From AP-15 sp963750195 (GTDB lineage: Bacteria > Pseudomonadota > Alphaproteobacteria > ATCC43930 > CGMCC-115725): a stretch of DNA of 64,000 nt. The notes below the pieces were generated by a model that searched no databases, was not told the DNA's origin, and was given only the letters and a program-made list of their open reading frames with translations. Below are positions 1 through 9,316 of this stretch, piece by piece. The stretch spans positions 124,001 through 188,000 of the forward strand of contig CAVVPS010000005.1 in assembly GCA_963750195.1 (NCBI GenBank), given 5' to 3'. The first letter of the stretch is position 1; each line of letters begins with the position of its first letter. Made by a program: the position numbers and the translations under genes.

Positions 1-1
1 T

Positions 2-1295
2 TTTATCTCGGTCGTCGGGTTCACCTTGGCCTCGGCGTTGTGCGGCATGGCCACCAGCCTGACCCAGCTGGTAATTTTTCGCCTGCTCCAGGGCGTCTGC
101 GGCGCGGCGCTGGTCCCGCTGTCCCAAGCGGTATTGCTGCAGATCAACCCGCCTCATCGCCAAGCGAGGGCAATGGCGATCTGGGGCCTAGGGGTCATTC
201 TGGGCCCGATCATTGGCCCGGCGCTCGGCGGCTGGCTAACCGACGACTATAGTTGGCGCTGGGTGTTCTTCATCAATTTGCCGGTCGGGCTTCTCGCCGG
301 CGCCGGCATCCTGATCTTCATCCACGAAACGCGCCGGGCCCAGCGCGAGGCGTTCGACTTCTTCGGCTTCGCGACGCTGAGCGTGGCGATCGGCGCCTTG
401 CAGATGCTGCTCGACCGCGGCCAGCTGAAGGACTGGTTCGGCTCGAGCGAGATCTGGATCGAGGCGACAATCGCCGGGCTCTGCCTCTACCTCTTCATCG
501 TCCACACGGCGACGGCTACCGACCGGTCGTTCCTGAACCGCGACCTTCTCAAGGATGCCAACTGCATCGCCGGCACCCTGCTGATGTTTCTGATCGGCAT
601 CCCGCTTTACGGGACCATGACGCTTATTGCCGACGATGCTGCAGGATCTGATGAACTACCCGGTGTTTACCACCGGGCTGGTGACGGTGCCGCGCGGCGT
701 CGGCACGATGATCGCCATGCTGGCGGTCGCCCGCCTGGTCGGCCGTGTCGATACCAGATTGCTGATTTTCGTGGGGCTCGTGCTGACCGCCGTTGCGTTG
801 TGGCAGATGACCGGGTTTTCGCTGCAAATGGGGATGGGGCCGGTCATTTCGACCGGAGTGATGCAGGGCTTCGGCCTCGGCTTCGTCTTTACCCCGTTGA
901 GCATCATTACCTTCTCGACTTTGCCGCGGAACCTGCTGACCCAGGGCACAGCGATTTTCAGCTTGATGCGCAATATCGGCGGCAGCGTCGGCATCGCCAT
1001 CGTCGAGGCGCTGCTCGATCAGAACACCCAGATCGTGCATTCGCGCCTCGTCGAGAGTTTGCGGCCCGACAACCCGCTGGCCCGCGCGCCGCAACTGGGG
1101 CCGCCCTACAGCCTGATGACACCATCAGGTGTCGCCGCGCTGAACGCCGAGGCGACGCGGCAAGCCGCAATGGTGGCCTATGTCGACGATTTCATGCTGA
1201 TGATGCTTCTCGTCGTTGCCGCTGTGCCGCTGCTGCTGCTGCTGCGCCGGCCGCGGTCGATCCCGGGCGGCGCGGCCGTCGCCGCGCTCGATTAG
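2..1295 (+). CDS. DHA2-type MFS drug efflux transporter, 5' partial, frameshifted
   Basis: Proton-driven multidrug exporter of the EmrB/QacA (DHA2, 14-helix) group in the inner membrane. The frame is open from base 2, so the N-terminal helices lie outside the window. Visible are the RLLQGVCGAALVPLSQ helix, the GPIIGPALGGWLTDDYSWRW signature (motif C region) and FFINLPVG, typical of EmrB. The frame breaks near 625: the family motif L-M-P-T-M-L-Q-D-L is restored if one T of ATT at 625-628 is removed, after which the rest reads to a TAG at 1293. The last four bases overlap the convergent GYD gene. Family assignment is firm; the substrate is unknown. Confidence 0.85.
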
Positions 1296-1585
1296 CCGAG
1301 CGACGAGATGATCTCGCGATAGGCAGCCTCGGGAAACGCTTTCAGCGTTTTGGTTCGCACCGTTCCCAGCATCCCGAGCAGCAACGTAAACCTTGCTGCC
1401 ACGGCATCGTCCGGCGCTTCATAAATCACGATCAGATCGTAATCGCCCATCGTCATGTAGAGGCCTTTGAACTCGCCGCCCATGTCGAGCAGGGCCTTTT
1501 TTGCGGTATCAACCCGGCGCGGCGAGTCCTTGGCCTTTTGTGCTCCCTGATCCGTCCAGTTGGCGAGCATGATGTAAGTGGGCAC
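1292..1585 (-). CDS. GYD domain protein
   Basis: Small cytoplasmic protein of 97 residues matching the GYD family, named after its conserved Gly-Tyr-Asp (here MTMGDYDLIVIYEAPDD, residues about 45-61). It begins PTYIMLANWTDQGAQ, typical of the family, and has the family's usual length. The start is GTG at 1585, preceded by GGGAGGA at good spacing. Biochemical function of the family is not established. It lies between two unrelated genes and ends 4 bp inside the convergent transporter. Confidence 0.8.
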   Translation of the reverse strand: MPTYIMLANWTDQGAQKAKDSPRRVDTAKKALLDMGGEFKGLYMTMGDYDLIVIYEAPDDAVAARFTLLLGMLGTVRTKTLKAFPEAAYREIISSLG

Positions 1586-1663
1586 CGCGTTCCTCCCTTC
1601 CTTGTGGTTGAGCGCCCGCCGGCGTTAGCGGCGGATTCTACTACACTGCCCTACGTTTTGTTG

Positions 1664-2017
1664 TCAGGCCGGCACGCTCGCATCCGCTGCGATACGGTCG
1701 AGCTTGGCCGCGATGATAAAATCATTCTCGTGCAGCCCCTTGATCTTTTTGGTGTGCAGCGAGACCGTCGCGAAGCCCCAGCCAAAGCGGATCTCGGGGT
1801 GATGACTTTCGGTCTCGGCGAGAGCAGCCGCGCGCTCGACAAAGCCAAAGGCCTCGCGGAAATTCTTGAAGCGGTAGGTCCGCTCGATCCGCTTTGCCTC
1901 GTCGAGCAGACTCCAGTCTGGAGCTTGGACGTGGAAGCTCTCGGCCTCCTCGCGGGTGAGCGGCGGGATGCCGCCACGGCAGGGCGTGCAAGTTTTCTCG
2001 ACGAGTGCTATGGCCAT
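1664..2017 (-). CDS. phhB: 4a-hydroxytetrahydrobiopterin dehydratase (pterin carbinolamine dehydratase)
   Basis: Dehydrates 4a-hydroxytetrahydropterin formed by aromatic amino acid hydroxylases so that the pterin cofactor can be recycled. The 117 residues fit the family: PLTREEAESF near the start, the helix FKNFREAFGFVERAA and the active-site motif AETESHHPEIRFGW with the His-His pair, then VSLHTKKIKGLHENDFIIAAKLD. The start at 2017 follows a near-perfect ribosome site, GGAGGTGA, six bases upstream. No pterin-dependent hydroxylase is in the window, so the link to phenylalanine catabolism is inferred from the family only. Confidence 0.93.
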   Translation of the reverse strand: MAIALVEKTCTPCRGGIPPLTREEAESFHVQAPDWSLLDEAKRIERTYRFKNFREAFGFVERAAALAETESHHPEIRFGWGFATVSLHTKKIKGLHENDFIIAAKLDRIAADASVPA

Positions 2018-2085
2018 TGGTCACCTCCATCGAAATGCCACAGCATAGCACGAAACGCGGGACGGAGGTGCGGAGGTGCGGTTCG

Positions 2086-2959
2086 ATGGGGTCTTGGGTA
2101 CTTGCGCGGGCGCCGGCCTTTATTTTGGTCCTGAGTTTGGTTTCCGGCTATGGCGGATCAGTGGCCCAATCCGGCGGCGGCTGGCAGGCGGTGCTCGCCG
2201 CCGGCGACGATGCCGAGCCGGTATTCGATGACGCCACTCGGGCCTTGGCCCGGCGTCTCGCTCGCGTCGGGGGTGCCCGCCGCCAATATCCACCGGCTGA
2301 GCGCGAGCAGCGCCGAACTGCGCCACGGCGTCGAACCCGCCACCGCCGAGAACCTGCTGCGGCAGATTGCCGACTTGCCGGCCCGGCCCGGCGACCACTG
2401 CTTGGTTTTCATGACCTCGCATGGCGAGCATGACGCCGGGTTGTGGCTGGCCCGCTCGCAACGGGCGTTGCACCCGGAAGAGCTCGCGCAAGCCCTGTCG
2501 CGCGGCTGTGCGATGGTGCCGACGGTGGTCATCGTCTCGGGATGCTACACTGGCGGTTTTGCCGCGGGGCCGATGGCCGAACCGAACCGTATCATTCTGA
2601 CCGCGGCGCGCCGCGACCGGCCCTCCTTCGGGTGTCAAGTCGAGCGCACCTACACCGTTTTCGATCAATGCCTGCTCGGCGCCCTGCCGCAATCGGCGAA
2701 TTGGCAGGCGGTATTCAGCAGGACCAGCCGATGCGTCAGCCGTCAAGAGCACGCGCGTGGCGAGCTACCCTCGGAGCCGCAGGCCTATTTCGGATCAGCG
2801 GTCGCGGACTATGCGCGTCGCCTTCTGAGCTTCCCAACGCAGCGTCGGGGCGGCCCCATTGGGCCCACAGCCATCGTCATGGCAATAAACGCCGTTATGG
2901 CGGCGGCTGCAACTGGCCGCGGATTTCCCCACCCTTGTTCGCCGCAGTATGAATGTTGA
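2086..2959 (+). CDS. Secreted C13 (legumain-like) cysteine peptidase, frameshifted
   Basis: Caspase-fold (clan CD) peptidase of the bacterial C13 group. From ATG at 2086 an N-terminal hydrophobic segment (LARAPAFILVLSLVSGYGGS) looks like a signal peptide, so the mature protein is probably periplasmic. The frame changes near 2265-2280. The second part carries the catalytic dyad: His in VFMTSHGE and Cys in VIVSGCYTGGF, followed by ILTAARRDRPSFGC and the YFGSAV motif near the end. The C-terminus is uncertain: the present frame runs to 2959 and overlaps the convergent CHRD gene by 65 bp, whereas a one-base shift near 2810 would end it at 2829. Family is clear; substrate and role are unknown. Confidence 0.78.
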
Positions 2960-3325
2960 CGTAGTCTTTCCCGGCCTCGAGGTCGGCCACCTGGGCGGGG
3001 GTCAATACCTTCGAACCTTTGATCGGGCTGGCCGTGACCTTGAATGGGACTGTCACCCCTGCATTCTGTCCGGGGTCTGCCGGGCCATGGATATGCGCCG
3101 CCAACGCCGGCCCGCTCAGACCTGAATAGGTGACATCCCAACTTAGTTTATTCGGTGGCGGTGTCAAGCGTCGCCGTCGCGGTGCCGGTCCCGGCGCTGG
3201 TGGTCGGCGGAACCTCGCTCGCGCCGTTGAGCGTCGCCTTGAAGATTTTTGTCTCCGCCTCGGGCAACCCCCGAGACCAGACATAAAGCGAGGACCCCCA
3301 AAACCGATAACCGCAGATAACCCAT
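2895..3325 (-). CDS. CHRD domain protein, frameshifted
   Basis: Predicted secreted protein with a CHRD (chordin-type) domain. The start at 3325 follows GGGAGGAGAAC and a signal peptide (MGYLRLSVLGVLALCLVSG). Two single-base breaks (near 3263 and 3150) separate the signal peptide, a middle part reading ETKIFKATLNGASEVPP, and the C-terminal part reading KLSWDVTYSGLSGPALAAHIHGP and KDYVNIHTAANKGGEIRGQL, all diagnostic of CHRD proteins. At 3263 the A-E-T-K reading is restored by removing one G. Reassembled length (about 142 residues) is normal. Function of bacterial CHRD proteins is not settled. Confidence 0.8.
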
Positions 3326-3434
3326 GTTCTCCTCCCTCGCGTGTCGTTCGGACGCGGAGACTATTGAAGGGCTCGCTCAGCGAGAAGCCGAAAATGACGG
3401 AAAAGATAGTCTGTGCGGTTTATTTCCATTCACT

Positions 3435-4378
3435 TCATCGTGAGGCCGCGCCCGGTCCGTCCGGTCCCCGAGCAGCAGTCACCGTCACCGGCCGCTCGCA
3501 TAGGGCACGACTTTCACCATAGCGCAGTGATGTCTCGACCGACCCGCCGTCCAGCCGGTTCAGGCGAAAGATATGGGTCTTCTGCTCGCGGCCGGCAAGA
3601 TGCATGACGCCGATCACCTCATGCGGCGAATAGGGCTCGACGAACAAGCCGCGTGCGGCGTCAAAGGCGGGCGCGCGCATCGCCGGGCATCCAGTTGCAA
3701 TATGCCGGCAAGAAATCCACCGGCAGATGTTCGGCAAATATCGCATAGTTGAGTGCGGTCTGCTCGACGAAGAAAAACCGGGTCCGCTGCGCAACCCGGG
3801 CCATCACTTCGCGCCCATACCTGCCAGTGCGGCGCGTCGCCGCGCAACGCAAAAACTCCACAATTGACGATCGGATTGCGGCCGAGACGGTCGGCGGCGC
3901 GCCAGCCAAACGCTTCCCGGTAATTCTTCCACGCCAAAGTCAAGCCGAACAGTTTCGGCCGCTTGTAATGGCGCTTGTAGGCGCGGTCTATCTCCGGGGT
4001 GATCGCGAGCTTGCCGCCGGCCGCGGCGCCGACATACAACTCGATCGCGCGCCAGTCCTGCAGCCAGGCATCCGCGTCGATCCAGAGGTAGGTCTCGTAG
4101 CCCGGGAAGTGGCGCGGCAGGAAGGGCCGAGCAAACTGCGCCTTGCGCGCTTCCGGGGTGTGCTCACACCCCGGAAAATCGATATCCCAGTCAGGATGGA
4201 CGAGATGGGTTACGCGTTGGGCGAGCCACTCGCGCTGCTCCGGTTCGAGCCCGACATCCAAAATTCCGATCTCGGCGTCCCGGCGCTGGGTCCGCACCGA
4301 CAGGACGGTGTCGCGCAACAGCGGGAAATATGCGCTATCCGCCCCACTGACGATCAACAGCCGGTCGGACGCGGTCAT
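3435..4378 (-). CDS. Glycosyltransferase-like protein (GT8-type fold), frameshifted
   Basis: Cytoplasmic nucleotide-sugar-dependent transferase candidate. The N-terminal part begins ATG at 4378 (MTASDRLLIVSGADSAYFP) and contains LLRDTVLSVR, IGILDVGL and the metal-binding YLWIDADAW (a D-x-D motif). Frame breaks near 3820 and 3690 separate the next piece (RFFFVEQTALNYAIF) and the C-terminal piece (EPYSPHEVIGVMHLAG). Order and spacing are consistent with a single protein of about 314 residues. It starts 28 bp after the stop of the upstream response regulator on the same strand, so the two may be co-transcribed. Acceptor and sugar cannot be read from sequence. Confidence 0.65.
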
Positions 4379-4406
4379 CGGCCGTCGCTGGCCAGACCCG
4401 TGCCCG

Positions 4407-5096
4407 TCAAGGGACCAGGCGGTAGCCGCCGCTCTCGGTAACCAGGATCTCGGCGCGTGTCGGATCACGCTCGATCTTTTGGCGGAGCCGATACACATGG
4501 GTCTCCAAGGTGTGGGTTGTCACCCCGGCATTGTAGCCCCACACCTCGCCGAGTAAGGTACCGCGCCCGATCACCCGATCGCGGGCGCGATAGAGGTATT
4601 TGAGGATCGCCGTTTCCTTCTCGGTGAGCCTGACCTTCTTGCGCCCGCCCGGTTCGAGCAGCAGCTTGGCGCCGGGGCGGAAGGTATAGGGGCCAATCGT
4701 GAACTCGGCGTCGTCGCTGTGCTCGCTCTGGCGCAGATGTGCGCGTAGGCGAGCGAGCAATACGTTCAGCCGAAACGGCTTCGCGACGTAATCGTCGGCG
4801 CCTGCATCGAGGCCGAGGATGGTGTCGGCGTCGCTGTCGGCCCCGGTCAGCATGACGATCGGGACGTGAACTGCCGCATCGCGCAAGCGGCGGCACAGCT
4901 CCCGCCCATCCATGTCGGGCAGGCCGACATCGAGCAGGATCGCGTCGAGGCGCTCATGTTTGGCAATTTCCAGTGCCTGCGCCGCGGTTTCGCACTCCAC
5001 GGTCACGAACTCCTCGTTGAGCTCCAGCTGCTCAGTTAGCGATTGGCGTAGCGCACTGTCATCGTCGACGATCAATATTCTGCGACCAGCCCTCAT
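4407..5096 (-). CDS. OmpR/PhoB-family two-component response regulator
   Basis: Intact 229-residue regulator. The receiver domain (residues 6-120) has the acidic pair IVDDD, the phospho-acceptor Asp in ILLDVGLPDMDG, the conserved Thr in MLTGAD and the Lys in AKPFR. The C-terminal winged helix (about 130-229) ends with HTLETHVYRLRQKIE and ESGGYRLVP, typical of OmpR-type DNA-binding domains. No sensor kinase is adjacent, so this is an orphan within the window. Start at 5096 (ATG). Confidence 0.9.
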   Translation of the reverse strand: MRAGRRILIVDDDSALRQSLTEQLELNEEFVTVECETAAQALEIAKHERLDAILLDVGLPDMDGRELCRRLRDAAVHVPIVMLTGADSDADTILGLDAGADDYVAKPFRLNVLLARLRAHLRQSEHSDDAEFTIGPYTFRPGAKLLLEPGGRKKVRLTEKETAILKYLYRARDRVIGRGTLLGEVWGYNAGVTTHTLETHVYRLRQKIERDPTRAEILVTESGGYRLVP

Positions 5097-5455
5097 GACC
5101 CCATCCGCCGGGTTCGGAAGACCAGCATGGCCGTTCCTGTGTCACTATCGGGGGCCGCGCTGTCGAAACCAGCAATTATCAGCCGGGTTCATCCCGTCTC
5201 ATCCCCGATAAGCGCGTTTCGAGCTTAACCGATCCCCCCCGTTTGCGCCAGCCGGCGGCCTCACTGAGCGGTTTCCTGCGCGACAAGAAGACCCGGCACG
5301 GGGTCACTCGGCGCGATGCCGCGGTCACGATGTACCGGGACCGACAGTATGCTGCATTCTGCTCGACCGTGTCGGGAATGCTCCTATGCGAATAAGTTTG
5401 CTGGCGCCGCGGCCACCTCCGCCTATGATGCGCGGGCGGCGTCGAGGAGAATCGG
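5097..5455. other. Intergenic region between divergent regulator and ribA
   Basis: About 360 bp between two divergently transcribed genes. I see no convincing gene; the short open frames here lack family resemblance and good ribosome sites. Promoters for both neighbours should lie here. I could not identify an FMN riboswitch upstream of the GTP cyclohydrolase II gene. Confidence 0.5.
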
Positions 5456-6601
5456 GTGCCCGAGTTCAAGACCATTTCGAGCGTGGCGCATGAGGGCGTC
5501 GCTCCGACGACGAACGCGGGCCGCGACCTGGGCGGGGCGATCACGGCGTTGCGCCGCGCCGAGCCAGTGCTGATCCGCGACGATAAGCTGAACGTGCTCG
5601 CGATCGCCGCCGAGCTGGTGACCGAAGAGAATTTGCGCCGGCTACGCGAAGTTTCCGCCACGTCGCCGCGTGTTGTGCTGACGCGCCGTCGTGCGGTGGC
5701 GCTGGGCCTCGCACCGCGTGAGGACTTGTCGGGCGCGTTGACGATCTCGGTTTCTCTCGAAATGCCGGCAGCGGTGATCCGCAACCTGGCCGACCCGGGT
5801 GCATCGCTTGGTGTGGAGCCGCCGGGGTTCGGTCCTCAGCCGGTCCTCGCAAAAGGTGGGGCCTTGGCCGCGGTCGCCCTGGCCAAGCTCGCATCGTTGC
5901 TGCCGGCGGCGCTGGTCGTTCGGGTCGGGGCGGCCGAGGCCCAGTTGCTGGCGCGGCGCGCTGACCTGGCGGCGATCGAGGCCGAAACGGTCTTCAAGCG
6001 CCATGCCGCGACCGCCGGTCTGACCCGCGTCGCAGAAGCTCGGGTGCCTCTCGCCGACGCCGAAAACGCTCGTCTGATCGCGTTCCGGCCGGATGACGGC
6101 GGCGTCGAGCATCTGGCGATATTGATCGGGGCGCCCGATCCGGCAGCCCCTGTGTTAGTCCGGCTGCATTCGGAATGCTTCACCGGCGACCTGCTGGCCA
6201 GTCTGCGCTGCGATTGCGGCGATCAACTGCGAGGCTCTATCGCGGCGATCGCGCGGGCCGGCGGCGGCGTGCTGCTCTATCTCGCTCAGGAAGGACGCGG
6301 CATCGGTCTGGTCAACAAGCTCAGGGCCTACCAGCTGCAGGACGCCGGCTTCGACACGCTCGATGCCAACGAGCAGCTAGGCTTTGACGCAGACGAACGC
6401 GTCTATCTGCCGGCCGCGGAGATGCTGCGCCAGCTCGGCTTCGGCATGATCCGCTTGTTGACCAACAACCCCGACAAAATGGCGGCGCTCCAACGCTACG
6501 GCATCGGCGTCGTCGAGCGGGTCCCGCACGTCTTTCCGGCGAACGGCCACAACGAGCGCTATTTGCTTACCAAAGCCACGCGCAGCGGGCATCTTCTCTG
6601 A
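5456..6601 (+). CDS. ribA: GTP cyclohydrolase II with degenerate N-terminal RibB-like domain
   Basis: First step of riboflavin synthesis: opens GTP to the diaminopyrimidine phosphate. The 381-residue frame starts with GTG at 5456 after GAGGAGA. The C-terminal half carries the zinc-site motif HSECFTGDLLASLRCDCGDQL (three Cys), the catalytic-loop motif YLAQEGRGIGL and LLTNNPDKMAAL, all diagnostic. The N-terminal half (to about residue 180) resembles DHBP synthase in overall pattern (AEPVLIRDDKLNVLAIAAELV) but lacks the acidic D-E-D-x-E-N-E-G-D metal cluster, so it is unlikely to make 3,4-dihydroxybutanone phosphate. Such degenerate fusions are known in alphaproteobacteria. Confidence 0.93.
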   Translation: MPEFKTISSVAHEGVAPTTNAGRDLGGAITALRRAEPVLIRDDKLNVLAIAAELVTEENLRRLREVSATSPRVVLTRRRAVALGLAPREDLSGALTISVSLEMPAAVIRNLADPGASLGVEPPGFGPQPVLAKGGALAAVALAKLASLLPAALVVRVGAAEAQLLARRADLAAIEAETVFKRHAATAGLTRVAEARVPLADAENARLIAFRPDDGGVEHLAILIGAPDPAAPVLVRLHSECFTGDLLASLRCDCGDQLRGSIAAIARAGGGVLLYLAQEGRGIGLVNKLRAYQLQDAGFDTLDANEQLGFDADERVYLPAAEMLRQLGFGMIRLLTNNPDKMAALQRYGIGVVERVPHVFPANGHNERYLLTKATRSGHLL

Positions 6602-6634
6602 CGGAGGGTGCCAGCTCGCGACGCAGCATAGAGC

Positions 6635-7422
6635 ATGGCAGGGGGTTGCGCCCGGACATCGGCCCGATGTTGGCGCTGGAACCCGATTTGGCGCCGTTCG
6701 GGAGCACCGCTTCCATTGTATCGGGAGAAGACCCCAGAGCTGCCACGCTCGGGGACCATCCCCGTCGAGCAGATCGTCTCGAGCCATCCGTGGGTGATTG
6801 GCGCCGGCGAGCTGCCGTTTTGGCGCCAGCAGGCGATCGCGGTCGACGAAGCCGACCATCCGGGAACCATCGACGAGGCGGCGGCCCGGCGGCTTGCCGG
6901 CGAGTACCTTGCCGTGCTGCGGCGCTCTTCAGCGACGGCGGCGCGCGTCATCGACAAGATGCCCTTCAACTTCCTATGGATCGGCCTCGCTCGGCTGGCC
7001 CTGCCGCATGCCCGCTTCATCCATTGCCGACGCCACCCCGTCGACACTTGCCTGTCGATCTATTGCACCAGCTTGGAATCATTAAGGGGCTTTGTTGGCG
7101 ACCGCGACGATCTGGTTTTCTTTTACCGGGAATATATTCGTCTGATGGAGCATTGGCGCGCAGTTCTGCCGGCGGACCGCTTCATCGATGTCGATTACGA
7201 GTCGCTGACCGCCGATCTGGAGACGCAGGCTCGGCGGCTGATCGCCTTTTGCGGGCTCGAATGGGATGCGGCCTGTCTCCACCTCGAGGGAGACCGCCGG
7301 GCGGTGCAACCGCCAGCAAATGGCAAGCGCGCCAACCGGTCTATCGCAGCTCGGTGGAGCGTTGGCGGCGTTATGAACCCTGGCTCGACTCCCTTCGGGA
7401 CCTTATGCCGTCGCAGCCTTGA
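6635..7422 (+). pseudogene. Sulfotransferase fragment, truncated and frameshifted
   Basis: C-terminal sulfotransferase domain of the kind usually found after tetratricopeptide repeats. The PAPS 5'-phosphosulfate loop survives as LPRSGT followed by VEQIVSSHPWVIGAGELPFW, and a 3'-phosphate region as RFIHCRRHPVDTCLSIY. Near 7305 the frame changes and the end continues as TASKWQARQPVYRSSVERW with a stop at 7420-7422. There is no room for the usual TPR part between the ribA stop and this domain, and the segment before LPRSGT does not match the family, so the gene looks truncated at its 5' end. Confidence 0.65.
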
Positions 7423-7530
7423 GCGGCTGCGTGCGACACACGACTCAAGTCCTGTCGGGCCTATCGCAGCCTGGCGCTCCAACGCCGACGGGCCAGCGTG
7501 CAGACATTACAATTGCCTTAAATTCGCCGC

Positions 7531-7536
7531 TATAAT
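7531..7536 (+). promoter_or_regulatory. Perfect -10 hexamer upstream of small phage-like gene
   Basis: TATAAT at 7531-7536 in a locally AT-richer stretch. The best -35 candidate is the poor TTACAA at 7507-7512 (18-bp spacing). It would give a leader of about 60 nt before the ATG at 7601. Confidence 0.4.
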
Positions 7537-7600
7537 GGAGGAACATACTGGCAACGGCGGACGGCGCGGTAGCCCTTTCGTGACAGTTTGAGGAAATAGA

Positions 7601-7834
7601 ATGGCTTCAGCTTCTAGCGCACCAAATCGTGCCTTTGCCCTCGGAACATCCACCGGAACCTTCCCAACCGCGACCCATTGGTTGTCGTTCGTCAACACCA
7701 CTGGATCGCTGACGATCACAACGCCCGGAGGCGATACGGTTGTGCTTAACCTCACAACCGGCATGTATCCAATTCGCGCGAAAGCGGTTACTGCGGTTTC
7801 CAGCGTCACCAATATCGTTGGCTGGTGGTCGTAA
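7601..7834 (+). CDS. Small protein resembling phage/GTA spike-base proteins
   Basis: 77 residues from ATG at 7601, preceded by GAGG and a perfect -10 hexamer 65 bp upstream. The sequence is Thr/Val/Gly-rich (SLTITTPGGDTVVLNL, then PIRAKAVTAVSSVTNIVGWW), with no signal peptide or membrane segment. The pattern G-G-D-T-V followed by a P-I/V-R-x-x-x-V block and a T-N-I-V-G ending resembles short spike-base or head-decoration proteins of tailed phages and gene transfer agents. I did not recognise a close relative, and no other phage gene is nearby. It sits where a TauD gene has been cut off, suggesting acquired DNA. Confidence 0.55.
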   Translation: MASASSAPNRAFALGTSTGTFPTATHWLSFVNTTGSLTITTPGGDTVVLNLTTGMYPIRAKAVTAVSSVTNIVGWWS

Positions 7835-7857
7835 AAGAGGGCCGCGGGACATTCCGG

Positions 7858-7929
7858 GTACCGAGCGGAGTTGATGCCGTCGGCCTCGGCGGCAAACAGC
7901 GGATGAAGCTGGCGCAAGTCAAGGGTCAT
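7858..7929 (-). pseudogene. 5' stub of a TauD/TfdA-type dioxygenase gene
   Basis: Reading leftward from ATG at 7929, 24 codons give MTLDLRQLHPLFAAEADGIN, the characteristic beginning of alphaproteobacterial TauD-like 2-oxoglutarate/Fe(II) dioxygenases. A good ribosome site (GGAGGAAT) precedes the ATG. The resemblance stops at about 7858; the following codons are only the antisense of the 77-residue gene, and no His-x-Asp or distal His motif is present. The gene is therefore a truncated relic. Confidence 0.6.
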
Positions 7930-8006
7930 GCGATATTCCTCCAACCTCGGCAGACCCTGCAGCATCGTCCCGGCCGCCGATGCGAAGTCAATCAAGCGAG
8001 AACATC

Positions 8007-9202
8007 ATGGACGCTTGGTTTCACTGCGAGAATCCTTACCCCTTTGTGCCCGATGATGTGCTTAATGCCGCGGACTCGGCGCGGGCCAGCCTGCCCAACA
8101 AATATTGCGATCCCGAGATTGCGGCGCGGCTGTTCGAGGAAACGCTCGACGAGTATTTGCTCTGCGACGAGCTCGGCCTCAACATCACCTCGAGCGAGCA
8201 CCACGCCGGGATCAATTGCCTTTATGGCGCGAGCCCGGTCATCCTCGGCATCGTCGCCCGGCCAGACACGCAACATCCGCCTCCTCAGCATGGGGACTCT
8301 GGTCACGGTGCGTCAGGACCCGGTGCGGGCGGCTGAGGAATATGCGACCGCCGATGTGATATCGCGCGGCCGGCTCGAAATCGGCTTTGTCAAATCGGGC
8401 GGCACCGAGATGGCCTCGGGCAACGCCAATCCGATCGGAGTGCGCGAGCGTTTCTGGGAGGCGATCGACCTGATCGGCAAGACCCTGACCTCTCATGACG
8501 GCCCGTTCAGCTGGGAGGGCAAGCACTTCACCCATCGCCACGTCAACATCTGGCCCGGCCCCTATCAGCGGCCATATCCGCCGATGTGGGCGGCGACCTC
8601 GGACCCCGAGGACACCGCTGAGCTCGGCCGGCGCGGCATGGTCAACATCATGGTCATGCGCGGGGTCGACGTGACCAAGCGGGCCTGGGCGTCCTATCGC
8701 CGGGCGCGGGCAGAGGCCGGCCTCTCCAGGCCCGCGACCGACCGTTTCGGCTATTCCGCCTTTGTCTATGTCGGCGACACCGACGAGGAGGGCGTGCGCG
8801 TCGGCTCGAAGCTTCTATGGTTCGTCAACACCAGCATGAAATCGGCGCCGCAATACGCGAAGTTTCTGCCGGGGCAGACGCCCTCCGAATTTGCCCCGCA
8901 ACTTTACCGCAGCCCCGCTGGGGCGACCGGGATCGGGCGTCCTGGGCGCGAACTCGGCATTGAACCGGCCGGGCGTGACCGCCGAAATGGCAATGGCCGG
9001 CGGCCGTATGTATGCCGGCAACCCGGACACGGTCTACAAGCAGATCATGGAATTCTATGACAAAGTCGGCGGCTTCGGCCATCTGATCATGGTCGGCAAG
9101 ACTGGCTTCATCACCCATGATGAGGCGGTCAAGAACATCACTCTGTTCTCCAAGGAAGTCCTCCCCCGCCTGCGCGAGATCAAGCCGGTCGTCGTTGATT
9201 GA
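8007..9202 (+). CDS. LLM-class flavin-dependent oxidoreductase, frameshifted
   Basis: Bacterial-luciferase-like flavin monooxygenase or oxidoreductase. The start at 8007 gives MDAWFHCENPYPFVPDDV, typical of the group that has EHHAGINCLYG early. Frame changes occur near 8260 and 8900; the three pieces join into about 397 residues in conserved order: DEYLLCDELGLNITSSEHH, then TLVTVRQDPVRAAEEYATAD and RGRLEIGFVKSGG, then GGRMYAGNPDTVYKQIMEFY and VLPRLREI at the end. The substrate is unknown. It follows the TauD stub, which reads the other way. Confidence 0.83.
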
Positions 9203-9316
9203 GCCTCGCGTTGCCCTGGCGATGCGTACGGAGTGCGATGTAGAGCTCAGAGGCAATGGTGGTCGCGGGCCTGCCAAAGTCGGGCCAGTTGAATATCGCC
9301 GAGCGGAGCACGAATG

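Noticed and set aside
26..2134. Long plus-strand open frame running past the transporter stop
   Set aside because: After about base 625 it reads antisense or out of frame through the transporter, the GYD gene and phhB; the transporter continues in another frame and ends at 1295.
5097..5455. FMN riboswitch upstream of ribA
   Set aside because: I looked for the conserved stem blocks of the RFN element and did not find them.
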